Shown: positions 34,645 through 43,828, counted from the stretch's first letter. The stretch is 64,000 nt of DNA from Hafnia paralvei ATCC 29927 (GCF_001655005.1 NZ_LXET01000054.1:62001-126000), one strand, 5' to 3'. The notes: generated by a model from the sequence alone, not told the origin. Numbers and translations: made by a program.

Positions 34645-35952
34645 GTGATCAAAATTGAAGATTATCCACTGAGCAGAGTGCCACAGGATAAAAGGGTTTC
34701 ATTTTTAAGCGTCGCTATCGTTCATATGGGCATGTTGACCGCGCTGGATCAATTCATGCTTGGCGCTGTACTCGGTAACTCCATGACATTGACTGATGCG
34801 TTTACCGCCATCCTCATCGGCAGCGTTATATTTGGAATTGTGACCTATGGTCTTGGGCTGGCGGGAATGCGCGAAGGGATCTCCGGTAGTCTATTAGCGA
34901 GATGGTGCGGCTTTGGACGCTTGGGCTCGGTGCTGATCGGGGTAGTTGTTGCCGTCAGTTTACTTGGTTGGTTTGGGATACAAAACGCTATTTTCGCTAA
35001 ATCACTGGATTTTGCCCTTAACCATAAATTGGGCTTTGGCTGGGCGGCGGCTTTATCTGGTAGCTTTTTGACGATATTGGTCGCATTTGGTTTCAAGGCA
35101 TTGCGCATTGCGGCAAGAATAGCAGTACCCATGTTTATTTCACTGGTAGCGTATATTTCCTTTAATGTTTTATCTGGACATAACCTGCCTGAAATCATGC
35201 AGTTATTGCCTCCCGGTGAACCCATTTCAATTAGCGCAGGTATCACTATCGTTGTCGGCGGCGCCATTGTGGCGAGCCTGATGACTCCCGATCTAACGCG
35301 TTACTCTAAAAATCGTAAACATGTATTAGGCGTAACGATTTTAACCATTGTTGCTGGTGAGTTTATCATCAACGGGCTGGCCATTTTGATCGCCAAGACG
35401 CTAGGAACAGCTGATGTTGTGACTATTATGGCTCAGGCTGCGGGTGGTGCTGGCCTGTTAGTCGTGGTGTTCTCAACGCTGAGGGTGAATGACCTTAACC
35501 TTTATTCTTCGTCGCTGGGCATTGTGAACGCTGTCGAAGGGCTAACGGGTAAAAAACTCAAATATATCTCAACGACGTTAGTGATTGGCATCCTTGGAAC
35601 CACGCTTTCCGTGCTAGGTATACTGGATCGGTTTGTTGATTTTTTAACCGTACTCGGCGTGGTATTCCCACCGATCATCGGCATCATGCTGGTCGACTAT
35701 TTTGTGGTGCGCTCTCACCGTAAGATTTTGGATCTGAGCCGGTCAGAAGGAAAGCTGCCAGATGACGTTCAAACGCCTGCTATTGGCTGGATAGCCATTA
35801 TCGCCAGCATTGTTGGCAGTATTGTTGGATTGGTGACTGAATGGGGAATTCCGACTATCAACTCATTGCTTGCCGCCAGCCTGATCTATTGGTTGGCCAC
35901 GTTGGCTGTCAATCGCAGCCAAAAAACCGTTGAACCTGAAAAGGCGCTGTAG
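34645..35952 (+). CDS. NCS1-family cytosine/purine-type permease
   Basis: A 435-residue inner-membrane transporter with about twelve helices, of the nucleobase:cation symporter-1 family and distantly related to CodB. Family features include the charged N-terminus followed by FLSVAIVHMGMLTALDQFMLG, the helix-3 region LLGWFGIQNAIFA, and GGAIVASLMTPDLTRYSKN, matching the T-x-D-x-x-R loop. No codA deaminase accompanies it, so the substrate could be a nucleobase or another small heterocycle. The start is a GTG at 34645 with AAAAGG 12 bp upstream, a weak site. Confidence 0.85.
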   Translation: MIKIEDYPLSRVPQDKRVSFLSVAIVHMGMLTALDQFMLGAVLGNSMTLTDAFTAILIGSVIFGIVTYGLGLAGMREGISGSLLARWCGFGRLGSVLIGVVVAVSLLGWFGIQNAIFAKSLDFALNHKLGFGWAAALSGSFLTILVAFGFKALRIAARIAVPMFISLVAYISFNVLSGHNLPEIMQLLPPGEPISISAGITIVVGGAIVASLMTPDLTRYSKNRKHVLGVTILTIVAGEFIINGLAILIAKTLGTADVVTIMAQAAGGAGLLVVVFSTLRVNDLNLYSSSLGIVNAVEGLTGKKLKYISTTLVIGILGTTLSVLGILDRFVDFLTVLGVVFPPIIGIMLVDYFVVRSHRKILDLSRSEGKLPDDVQTPAIGWIAIIASIVGSIVGLVTEWGIPTINSLLAASLIYWLATLAVNRSQKTVEPEKAL

Positions 35953-35988
35953 TGAAATTTGTAGTGCAATAACGGTGCAATAAATACG

Positions 35989-36016
35989 CGGATACTCCCA
36001 GCTATGGGGGTATCCG
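35989..36016. terminator. Hairpin between the NCS1 permease and yhbS
   Basis: CGGATAC (35989-35995) pairs with GTATCCG (36010-36016), extended by CCC/GGG, between two converging genes. Neither side has a strong T-run, but the minus side is T/A-rich. Confidence 0.55.
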
Positions 36017-36032
36017 TAGAAAAACACTTTAT

Positions 36033-36551
36033 CTAGAACGTGGTGGACTCACCACGCCCAAAAGGCGCTGAGTATTCCACCACGCCTTTGCAATTCTCCA
36101 TTTCACCACCGGCTAATGGATACACCAAAAAGGAGTCCTCAGTGCCTGGCAGATGGCTACGTAGCCCTTGCTGAGCGGCGTTCTGGAAACCAAAGCGAGA
36201 GAAATAGGCCGGTTCACCGAGTACAACGACAGCCGAATAGCCAAACTCATTCAGAGAATCTAGCCCCTCATAAATGATCTGTTCCGCAAGTCCTTGACGG
36301 CGATGAGCTTCATCAACCACGACCGGAGCCAGCCCAACGCATTGGCGATCTTCACCATCGACGTAAACGGGACTGAACGCCGCATAGCCAATCACACCGC
36401 CCTCTTCATCAGTCGCCACGACGCCTAGCGTCAGCAGACCATCTTCGCGCAGGCGATGCACTAGCTCAGCCTCTTCGCTCGAGGGAAACGCGTTGCGTAG
36501 CAGCCGGTCAATACCTGCAGCATCAACAGGAATTTCAACGCGGATTAGCAT
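36033..36551 (-). CDS. yhbS: GNAT-family acetyltransferase YhbS
   Basis: A 172-residue GNAT protein, E. coli YhbS (167). Motif A is VDEAHRRQGLAEQIIYEGL; AYFSRFGFQNAAQQG is the C-terminal block. The substrate is uncertain; the protein groups with predicted N-acetyltransferases found next to ubiT. It overlaps ubiT by 7 bp on the same strand, so the two are one operon, and it ends towards the accessory islet. Confidence 0.9.
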   Translation of the reverse strand: MLIRVEIPVDAAGIDRLLRNAFPSSEEAELVHRLREDGLLTLGVVATDEEGGVIGYAAFSPVYVDGEDRQCVGLAPVVVDEAHRRQGLAEQIIYEGLDSLNEFGYSAVVVLGEPAYFSRFGFQNAAQQGLRSHLPGTEDSFLVYPLAGGEMENCKGVVEYSAPFGRGESTTF

Positions 36552-37066
36552 GGTGAAACCTCTTGGGTAGCGGACGTAGATACTTCTTTCATTCCAGCAT
36601 CAACAAACTCTGCCAACTGTAGCAGACCAAACCGTAATGGTTTAGGCATTGCATCCAAATCTATCGCATCCATCAAGTTTTTGACATATAAGCCAAGCTC
36701 AGTATCACCTTCAATGCGTAAACGACGTTGGAAAAACAGCGTATCAGGATCTTCCTTGCGCGCAGCAATCAAGATTAAGTCGTTAGCATCGGCGCTGAAA
36801 CTCACGTCAGCATCCTGATGTTGGCTCACTTGCAGCTTGCCTTCGTTTACGGTGACAAACCACTTAAGGCCGAGATCGCGCACTTCAACTTTCAGCCAAC
36901 GCTGTTCCAGAAACTCTAATTCGTCATCTGCGAGCGCCTGACGAAATTGCCAGCCAAGCAGTTGTTCCAGCACCTGCCGTTGTAGAGCAAACGGCGTGAA
37001 TTTTAACGGGACGCTTAAAAACGCCGGACCTTGACGCACTAAACGTGCTCGTAATTGTTCCAACAC
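36545..37066 (-). CDS. ubiT: Ubiquinone anaerobic biosynthesis accessory factor UbiT (YhbT)
   Basis: A 173-residue SCP2-domain lipid-binding protein that carries ubiquinone precursors in the oxygen-independent pathway with UbiU and UbiV. Blocks shared with E. coli YhbT (174) include LTPFALQRQVLEQLL (here FTPFALQRQVLEQLLGW), DVSFSADANDLILIAARKED and DTLFFQRRLRIEGDTELGLY. It is divergent from ubiUV across a 302-bp region, the arrangement conserved in enterobacteria. Confidence 0.94.
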   Translation of the reverse strand: MLEQLRARLVRQGPAFLSVPLKFTPFALQRQVLEQLLGWQFRQALADDELEFLEQRWLKVEVRDLGLKWFVTVNEGKLQVSQHQDADVSFSADANDLILIAARKEDPDTLFFQRRLRIEGDTELGLYVKNLMDAIDLDAMPKPLRFGLLQLAEFVDAGMKEVSTSATQEVSPC

Positions 37067-37368
37067 TGGAGTGACTCCTCATAATACTGGTTGTTGGTAT
37101 TTTGCCACATCAGCAGCACAAGACCGCGCGCTATATCAACAAAATGCACCCTTATTAGCCAAGTAAGTCGATAGGCCAACAAAAATTTGGATAAAGAATA
37201 ACCGTCGTGTTGCTGCTGTCAACACACGAGAAACTGCCTCAAATCAAAACAGCCGATGAATGGGTTCTCTAGAATGATCGCCATTAAAATTATCACTCAG
37301 GGTTCAACCGATCACCTGTTGTCATTAATTGCCACTCATCGCTACCGTGGCCCGTTCAGGAATGATAT
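37067..37368. promoter_or_regulatory. ubiT / ubiU divergent promoter region
   Basis: 302 bp with no gene. It must hold promoters for both directions; FNR control of ubiUVT is known in E. coli. I looked for TTGAT-N4-ATCAA and found only poor half matches (e.g. around 37240 and 37320), so I do not place an FNR site. ubiU has AGGAA 7 bp before its ATG. Confidence 0.4.
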
Positions 37369-38364
37369 ATGGAGTTGCTTTGCCCCGCCGGAAATTTGCC
37401 TGCTCTGAAGGCAGCTATTGATAACGGCGCAGACGCCGTTTATATCGGCTTAAAAGATGATACTAACGCTCGCCATTTTGCTGGCCTGAATTTTACTGAG
37501 AAAAAGCTCCAAGAAGCCGTGAGCTACGTGCATAACCATAAACGTAAGCTGCATATCGCTATCAATACGTTTGCTCATCCTGATGGCTACGCTCGCTGGG
37601 AACGAGCCGTGGATATGGCAGCACAGTTAGGCGCCGATGCACTTATTTTAGCCGATCTCGCCATGTTGGAATACGCGGCAGAGCGCTACCCACAGGTTGA
37701 GCGCCACGTTTCTGTGCAGGCATCGGCAACGAATGATGAAGCCATTCGTTTCTACAAACAACACTTCGATGTTTCGCGCGTGGTATTGCCGCGTGTGCTG
37801 TCAATTCATCAGGTGAAACAATTGGCTCGCACTAGCGAAGTACCGCTGGAGGTTTTTGCTTTCGGCAGCCTGTGTATCATGGCTGAAGGCCGTTGCTACC
37901 TCTCCTCTTATCTCACCGGTGAGTCACCTAATACCGTAGGTGCCTGCTCTCCGGCTCGTTTCGTTCGCTGGCAGCAAACGCCACAGGGAATGGAATCTCG
38001 CCTTAATGATGTCCTGATTGACCGCTATGAAGAGGGTGAAAACGCAGGCTATCCAACGCTGTGTAAAGGGCGTTATTTGGTCGATGGCGAGAAATATCAC
38101 GCGCTGGAAGAGCCCACCAGCCTAAATACGCTCGAACTGCTGCCCGATTTGATGGGCGCGAATATTGCCTCAGTGAAGATTGAAGGACGTCAACGTAGCC
38201 CTGCCTATGTCAGCCAAGTGGCAAAAGTATGGCGTCAAGCCATTGACCGTTGTCAGAAAGATCCTGAGGGCTATAAAGCAGAACAGAGCTGGATGGATAG
38301 CCTTGGCGCGATGGCTGAAGGCACCCAAACCACGCTGGGTGCCTATCACCGGAAATGGCAGTAA
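37369..38364 (+). CDS. ubiU: O2-independent ubiquinone hydroxylation subunit UbiU
   Basis: Peptidase-U32-family iron-sulfur protein that with UbiV hydroxylates ubiquinone precursors without oxygen, using prephenate as oxygen donor. 331 residues. The four 4Fe-4S cysteines are at the E. coli positions: C169, C176, C193 and C232 (GSLCIMAEGRC, VGACSP, PTLCKG). An 11-bp gap to the GTG start of ubiV indicates one operon. Confidence 0.96.
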   Translation: MELLCPAGNLPALKAAIDNGADAVYIGLKDDTNARHFAGLNFTEKKLQEAVSYVHNHKRKLHIAINTFAHPDGYARWERAVDMAAQLGADALILADLAMLEYAAERYPQVERHVSVQASATNDEAIRFYKQHFDVSRVVLPRVLSIHQVKQLARTSEVPLEVFAFGSLCIMAEGRCYLSSYLTGESPNTVGACSPARFVRWQQTPQGMESRLNDVLIDRYEEGENAGYPTLCKGRYLVDGEKYHALEEPTSLNTLELLPDLMGANIASVKIEGRQRSPAYVSQVAKVWRQAIDRCQKDPEGYKAEQSWMDSLGAMAEGTQTTLGAYHRKWQ

Positions 38365-38375
38365 GGAACAAAATC

Positions 38376-39254
38376 GTGAAATATTCTTTAGGGGCCGTGC
38401 TCTATTACTGGCCAAAAAATGAAATAGAAACTTTTTATCAGGCTGCCGCGCAAAGTGAAGCTGACATCATTTATCTCGGTGAAACTGTGTGTTCAAAACG
38501 TCGTGAGATGAAAGTTGCCGACTGGTTGGATGTGGCCAAGCAAGTAGCGCACTCAGGCAAGCAGGTGGTGATCTCTACTCTGGCGCTGTTGCAAGCGCCC
38601 TCCGAGCTTAATGAGCTGAAGCGCTATGTCGAAAACGGCGATTTTTTAATTGAAGCCAACGACTTAGGCACGGTGAATATGGCCGCGGAGCGTAAACTGC
38701 CGTTTGTAGCCGGCCACGCGCTGAACTGCTACAACGCGGTCACCTTGCGTCTGTTACAAAAACAGGGAATGGTACGTTGGTGTATGCCGGTTGAACTCTC
38801 CCACGACTGGCTGAAAAACGTGATGGACCAGTGTGAAAGCTTAGGCATTCGCAATAAGTTTGAAGTGGAAGTTCTGAGTTACGGGCACCTGCCACTGGCC
38901 TATTCCGCACGCTGCTTTACCGCCCGTTCAGAAGATTTGCCGAAAGATCAGTGCGAAACCTGCTGCATTAAATACCCCCAAGGACGCCGCGTTTTATCAC
39001 AGGAAAATCAGCAAGTTTTCGTGCTTAACGGTATTCAGACACAAAGTGGCTATTGCTATAACCTCGGCAATAATCAGCTAGAAATGCAGGGATTAGTTGA
39101 TATCGTACGCCTATCTCCGGAGAGCATGGACACGCTGAATGTGCTAAGCCAATTCCGTGCTAACGAGCGAGGGCTTGAACCACTAACGTTGGAAAATCGC
39201 GCCGACTGTAACGGGTACTGGCAACGAGTCGCTGGCTTAGAGTTAATACAGTAA
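38376..39254 (+). CDS. ubiV: O2-independent ubiquinone hydroxylation subunit UbiV
   Basis: Partner of UbiU, U32 family, 292 residues. 4Fe-4S ligands C39 (ETVCSKRR), C180, C193 and C197 (SARCFTA, KDQCETCCIKYP) all match E. coli. The start is a GTG at 38376 with TAAGGA 8 bp upstream, giving exactly the E. coli length; the longer frame from 38355 would overlap ubiU and lacks such a site. A 162-bp palindromic element follows the stop. Confidence 0.95.
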   Translation: MKYSLGAVLYYWPKNEIETFYQAAAQSEADIIYLGETVCSKRREMKVADWLDVAKQVAHSGKQVVISTLALLQAPSELNELKRYVENGDFLIEANDLGTVNMAAERKLPFVAGHALNCYNAVTLRLLQKQGMVRWCMPVELSHDWLKNVMDQCESLGIRNKFEVEVLSYGHLPLAYSARCFTARSEDLPKDQCETCCIKYPQGRRVLSQENQQVFVLNGIQTQSGYCYNLGNNQLEMQGLVDIVRLSPESMDTLNVLSQFRANERGLEPLTLENRADCNGYWQRVAGLELIQ

Positions 39255-39271
39255 GTTTTTATATTGTCGTA

Positions 39272-39433
39272 AAAATGGGAGCCTCGGCTTAATGCTGATC
39301 GTTTAAGAGATCGAGATACACGGGGCTAGCACACCGCGGGGCGCTCCGGCAGCTAAAGCTGCTACGACCCCATCGGTGCACTTCCCCTAAAATCACGCTT
39401 AAGTGACCGGCATTAAGCCTCGGCTCCCATTTT
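39272..39433 (+). repeat. 162-bp palindromic element between ubiV and cyuA
   Basis: Arms 39272-39307 and 39398-39433 are inverse copies: the outer 24 nt match except for a 2-nt internal loop, and the next 12 pairs include three G-U wobbles and one mismatch. The wobbles pair only when read as plus-strand RNA, so the element is likely selected as RNA, i.e. as the ubiUV 3' end. The 90-nt interior holds GGGG/CCCC and GCAGC-TAAA-GCTGC stems. It is flanked by converging genes. Not REP or ERIC by eye; a MITE-like or retained palindromic repeat is likely. Confidence 0.7.
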
Positions 39434-39456
39434 AAAAGGCTTCAAGTCGTTACCTG

Positions 39457-40800
39457 TTATGAGGCTTTCTTTGCCATTATCTCAATAATCTGAGTGTCGG
39501 TTTGCTGCATGGAATGGCAGGCCAGAGCACAAAGGTTGGCAATAGAGCGGTCCACATCGTCGGTTACAATCCCTTCATTCCCCGTCACACAGCTATCATC
39601 TAACGCCATCAGCACCGCTTTGTAGGCAGCCGAAACGCTGGTCGAAACCTTCATGGCACAGCTGTTAGAAGCTCCATCGCAAATCATACCGCTAACATCA
39701 CCGATCATGCTGCTAATCGCCATCGCAACCGGTTCATAACGGCCTTCAATCAGCCACGCAATCCCAGCAGCAGCGCCCATCGCCGCCGTTGTCGCCGCGC
39801 ACAGCGCTGACAGGGTAGGCAACTGGCTATGGATGTATATCGCGGTCAGGTGCGATAACATTAAAGCTCGAGTCAATTGCGCTTCATCCGCACCAAGATA
39901 TTCAGCCACTACGACAACAGGCATCGTGGCAGTGATTCCCTGATTACCAGAGCCTGAGTTGCTCATGGCTGGCATCACGGCGCCTCCCATACGTGCGTCA
40001 GACGCAGAGGACGTGCGAATCATAATATCCGACAGTAGATCACGAGCCAATAAACCACGGTCACGTTGGCGCTGGAGCGTTGCACCAATGTGCAAACCAT
40101 ACTGCTTGCTCAATCCTTCCAACGATAGCGCCTTGTTTAACGTCGCAGCCTCCAAAATAAAATGGATGCGTTCTAGCGGGACATTAACGGCAAAATCGAA
40201 TACCTGACGTAATGATGCTTTCTTCAGACAATACCCTTCCGCACAAGGCGCATCAGAGGATTCATCGGAGTGCAGCCGTGCGTCAAACAGCACTTCACCG
40301 TTTTTCACAATTTTAATGACGTTGGTATGCCCATCAGCAATGGTGACACAGGCCGATTCCGTTGCACCCAACACTGTGACCTGAGAAAACAGAATATGCT
40401 CACACGGCTGTTGAATAGAAACCGACACACCCCCACTAGCCAGAAGAGACTTCCCTGCCTCAACGGCCTGTGGCGTCGCATGTTTGAGCACTTCCAATCC
40501 TGCTTTGGGATCTCCCCCGGTCGCTCCAACTGCCGCGGCGATCGGGAGGCCGACCATCCCAGTACCTGGGACTGTCACCCCCATACCATTTTTCATTAGG
40601 TTAGGAGATACGCGCGCTTCGATACGCTCAACAGGCTCAGGAAGATATGAAGCGGCAATAGCAGCGGCCAGAGCCAAAGATACCGGCTCGGTACAGCCCA
40701 CAGCTGGCTTGACTTCCTGCTGTACCGCACGGATAAACTCATTCCACAATTCATCACGCGATTCGGTACACAACAGATTTTCGCTTTCATACTTGCTCAT
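39457..40800 (-). CDS. cyuA: L-cysteine desulfidase CyuA (YhaM)
   Basis: Iron-sulfur enzyme that breaks L-cysteine into pyruvate, ammonia and sulfide; the main anaerobic cysteine-degrading enzyme in E. coli. 447 residues (E. coli 436), UPF0597 family. Conserved cysteine blocks are PAVGCTEPVSLALAAAIA, AEGYCLKKA, and MICDGASNSCAMKV. Its partner permease gene cyuP lies 49 bp upstream on the same strand, so it is the second gene of a cyuP-cyuA unit. The regulator CyuR is not nearby. Confidence 0.95.
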   Translation of the reverse strand: MSKYESENLLCTESRDELWNEFIRAVQQEVKPAVGCTEPVSLALAAAIAASYLPEPVERIEARVSPNLMKNGMGVTVPGTGMVGLPIAAAVGATGGDPKAGLEVLKHATPQAVEAGKSLLASGGVSVSIQQPCEHILFSQVTVLGATESACVTIADGHTNVIKIVKNGEVLFDARLHSDESSDAPCAEGYCLKKASLRQVFDFAVNVPLERIHFILEAATLNKALSLEGLSKQYGLHIGATLQRQRDRGLLARDLLSDIMIRTSSASDARMGGAVMPAMSNSGSGNQGITATMPVVVVAEYLGADEAQLTRALMLSHLTAIYIHSQLPTLSALCAATTAAMGAAAGIAWLIEGRYEPVAMAISSMIGDVSGMICDGASNSCAMKVSTSVSAAYKAVLMALDDSCVTGNEGIVTDDVDRSIANLCALACHSMQQTDTQIIEIMAKKAS

Positions 40801-40849
40801 AATTCAGACCTTAATAACAAGACTACAAAAATATTCAGTTTTTAACTTA

Positions 40850-42175
40850 TTAGGAGAATGCTAGGAATGGAGACACACATAGCAGCAATCCGGTAATAAT
40901 GATAATGGTGAGTGAAGTACCTTTGTATTTATGTAGAGCGGGTACTTTGTAGACTAAATAAGCCGGAATCAAACATCCGACCATCCCAAAAATAGGGCTG
41001 CAAATTGAAGTAAAGCTTAATACTGGCGCATTCAGAATAATTGCACTCCATGCCAATAAAATGGCAAACAGCATAATTCCGTTTTGTACCCATTTCTCAT
41101 TGATCTTTTCAGCCGGCATACGACGACGCAGGATATTCATAACAATGCCCTGAGTCGCTTCACGGAAGCCTAAATAAACACCAAAGAAAGCAGTCATGAC
41201 CGCAAAGATATTTAAAATAACGCTAACCACGGTCGCCCAGCTACCAGGAAAGAACTGCGCTGCAATCGCCAATGCTGAAATATTCTGCTCATAGGCTTTA
41301 ACTGCTTCGTCATGCCCCATCGCTAAGGTGAAAGAAACTGCGTAAAAGAATACTGTGACAAATAAAACACCAAAGGCAATATTCATCGCTCGCAATGCTT
41401 TAAAACGAGCAACCTCACGCGATTTCTCTTTAGAACGGTATGAGATCACCATCGGACTCAGCGTTTGAATAAACAGGATAGACGTCAAAGTAAACGGCAG
41501 CGTGATAATCGCGTTCTTAATGAGCAGTCCCATCGGCGGCAAAGAGCCCACGTTATATAAATGCCACATGCCCACCATGGATACGCCTAACGCGGCTACG
41601 ACCAACAACTTGGTGAGAACCATAAAGCTAGACAGTTTAAATAAAAGCTTTTCGCCCCGTGAAGAGATGGCAACCAAAATGCAGATAAGGACTAAACCAT
41701 AGAATGGGTTTTCAGAAAGTAGTCCATCTGTTACGCCAAAAGTGTGTAAATATGAAGCGCTATCGTTGGTAATCGCTGTGGAATAAACAAACATCCAGAT
41801 AACCAACATAACAAAATATAATGCGCCTAATAATATCCCCCAGTTTTTACCTAAGTATCCGCTAATAACACTAGGATAATCTTTACACTCTGGTGATTCC
41901 GCTAAGGTGTTAATGAATAAGCGCTGAAACAAATACATCGCTGGATAGCCAATAATGGATGAGAGTAAGAATACCCATAAACCCATCAGCCCTACCTGTA
42001 CGGGTAAAAATACAATACCCGCGCCAATAGCCATCCCGATGCTCATAATAATCCAACCGGCATCAGTGCTATCAAACTTTGTTGCTGCTTTCCATTCGCT
42101 TTCTGTCATTCCTCCACGACTATCTGAAGGATAATCATTAACAACGACACTGCTATTCTCTGTTGCGGTTTCCAT
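40850..42175 (-). CDS. cyuP: L-cysteine/serine permease CyuP (YhaO)
   Basis: Inner-membrane proton/serine-type transporter of the HAAAP (SdaC-like) family that imports cysteine for CyuA. 441 residues (E. coli 443) and eleven or so helices, beginning after DSTDAGWIIMSIGMAIGAG. The ATG at 42175 is chosen because it matches the E. coli start; the frame runs open for another 56 codons to 42343, but those residues (KKKIKPTLIILRARA and so on) look non-coding. The ribosome-binding site is weak (GAGAGC). Confidence 0.95.
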   Translation of the reverse strand: METATENSSVVVNDYPSDSRGGMTESEWKAATKFDSTDAGWIIMSIGMAIGAGIVFLPVQVGLMGLWVFLLSSIIGYPAMYLFQRLFINTLAESPECKDYPSVISGYLGKNWGILLGALYFVMLVIWMFVYSTAITNDSASYLHTFGVTDGLLSENPFYGLVLICILVAISSRGEKLLFKLSSFMVLTKLLVVAALGVSMVGMWHLYNVGSLPPMGLLIKNAIITLPFTLTSILFIQTLSPMVISYRSKEKSREVARFKALRAMNIAFGVLFVTVFFYAVSFTLAMGHDEAVKAYEQNISALAIAAQFFPGSWATVVSVILNIFAVMTAFFGVYLGFREATQGIVMNILRRRMPAEKINEKWVQNGIMLFAILLAWSAIILNAPVLSFTSICSPIFGMVGCLIPAYLVYKVPALHKYKGTSLTIIIITGLLLCVSPFLAFS

Positions 42176-42773
42176 AATAGCTCTCGCTCGCAATATTATA
42201 AGTGTAGGTTTTATTTTCTTTTTAATGTACAGACGTAATTTGCAGGCTTTTTTATTATGCAAAAATGATACGCTGCTCTCTGGAGAATATTTTTTCAACT
42301 CACACCCAAGTAACGGCACGTTGCGAGAAAAATTTTCTACCAAAAGAGGATAACACTAAAAATTTTGACTCCCAGATAGCTACTTTATGAAATCCATAAC
42401 TTGGGATACACCCTGATATCTACAATATGATGAATTTAAAAGATATTTTATCTTATGCGTCTTTTTAACTGATGTAACGTAATCGCCACTGGGATAATTT
42501 TTGTGAAGTCCAGCAGATTACCCTTAGTAGAAAATCAAAGAACAAAACCTTACTAACATGATGGACATCACATCTCTAGCAAGGCAAAACAGCCATTCAG
42601 CACAACCATCTTTATTTTGTTATAAAAATGAAATCAAATAGAATCTTAAACTGCATTTTCTCTCATAGCTTCATAGACCTCTCCTCCAGATAACGTTGCT
42701 TTCGCTGTAGCACGCATTAACACAGCCAGCTATTGATTAATTATCACATACGATTAACATCAACCTAAAAACC
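42176..42773. promoter_or_regulatory. cyuP / yhbW divergent intergenic region
   Basis: About 600 bp, AT-rich and gene-free. It should hold the cyuPA promoter, known in E. coli to depend on CyuR (DecR) and cysteine, and the yhbW promoter. I see no confident CRP or CyuR site by eye. The only clear motif is the palindrome at its right end, listed separately. Confidence 0.4.
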
Positions 42774-42788
42774 AGACCGATTGGTCTA
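42774..42788 (+). promoter_or_regulatory. TetR/NemR-like palindromic operator before yhbW
   Basis: AGACC-GATT-GGTCT (42774-42787) is a perfect palindrome with a 4-bp spacer, flanked by A on the right, 18 bp before the yhbW ATG. TAGACC-N4-GGTCTA-type sites are bound by NemR-like TetR repressors that sense electrophiles. No such regulator is encoded in the window, so the match to NemR is an inference from the half-site. Confidence 0.55.
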
Positions 42789-42805
42789 TTTATAGGAATC
42801 ATGTG

Positions 42806-43828
42806 ATGGCTGCCAAAAACGTACCTTTTTCAGTTCTCGATCTCTCCCCTATTCCCACAGGAGCAACGGCTCGTGATGCTTTTCATCGCTCATTAAGTCT
42901 GGCCCAACACGCTGAAGATTGGGGATACCATCGTTATTGGCTGGCTGAACATCACAACATGACAGGTATTGCCAGCGCCGCCACTTCGGTGCTGATCGGC
43001 TATATCGCAGGAGGAACTCAAACTATTCGCGTTGGGTCTGGTGGTGTCATGCTGCCTAATCATGCTCCCTTAGTTATCGCAGAACAATTTGGCACGCTGG
43101 AATCACTTTATCCCGGCCGCATAGATTTAGGGTTAGGCCGAGCTCCAGGCTCAGACCAGCGCACCATGATGGCGTTACGCCGTAGCCTGCATGGCGAAAT
43201 TGATGATTTTCCGCAAGATGTCGCTGAGCTACAGCGTTACCTCGGTGAAGTGGCCGCAGGACAGCATGTGCAGGCAGTTCCGGGACAGGGTTTACATATT
43301 CCTATCTGGCTTCTAGGTTCTAGCCTCTATAGTGCACAACTCGCCGCAAAACTCGGACTGCCTTTTGCTTTCGCCTCACATTTTGCTCCGGATATGCTTC
43401 ATCAAGCGCTGGCCATGTACCGCAGCCAATTTCAGCCATCGAAGGCATTAGCGCAACCGTACGCTATTGTCTGTATCAACGTGGTTGCAGCAGACAACGA
43501 GCGCGATGCACGCTTCCTGTTTACCTCGATGCAGCAGCAGTTCATTAATTTGCGTCGAGGAGAACCAGGGCCGCTCCCCGCGCCGGTAACAGATATCTCA
43601 GCCTATTGGAGCGCGGGTGAACAATACGGCGTGGAGCAGGCGCTTAGGATGTCAGTAGTCGGCGATCCACTGCAGGTGAAAAGCGGATTGGAAGCTCTGC
43701 TAAGAGAAACACAGGCGGATGAAGTGATGGTTAACGGGCAAATTTTCGATCATCAGGCTCGTTTACGCTCCTTCGAAATTGTTGCTGAAATCAAACAGCA
43801 GCTCAACGCAGCCGAACGTATCAGCTAA
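42806..43828 (+). CDS. yhbW: Luciferase-like flavin monooxygenase YhbW
   Basis: Bacterial-luciferase-family FMN-dependent monooxygenase, 340 residues (E. coli 335). Family blocks: WLAEHHNMTGIASAATSVLIGYIA, HAPLVIAEQFGTLE and GRIDLGLGRAPGSDQRTM. Its natural substrate is unknown. The ATG at 42806 has AGGAA 7 bp upstream; a GTG directly before it (42803) is less well spaced. A strong TetR-type palindrome overlaps its promoter. A 12-bp hairpin overlaps its stop. Confidence 0.93.
   Translation: MAAKNVPFSVLDLSPIPTGATARDAFHRSLSLAQHAEDWGYHRYWLAEHHNMTGIASAATSVLIGYIAGGTQTIRVGSGGVMLPNHAPLVIAEQFGTLESLYPGRIDLGLGRAPGSDQRTMMALRRSLHGEIDDFPQDVAELQRYLGEVAAGQHVQAVPGQGLHIPIWLLGSSLYSAQLAAKLGLPFAFASHFAPDMLHQALAMYRSQFQPSKALAQPYAIVCINVVAADNERDARFLFTSMQQQFINLRRGEPGPLPAPVTDISAYWSAGEQYGVEQALRMSVVGDPLQVKSGLEALLRETQADEVMVNGQIFDHQARLRSFEIVAEIKQQLNAAERIS

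Noticed and set aside
37067..37368. FNR site in the ubiT-ubiU gap
   Set aside because: Expected from E. coli biology, but no stretch matches TTGAT-N4-ATCAA well enough to place it.
42176..42343. 56-codon N-terminal extension of cyuP
   Set aside because: Open by chance; residues are unlike the family and the E. coli-like start at 42175 fits.
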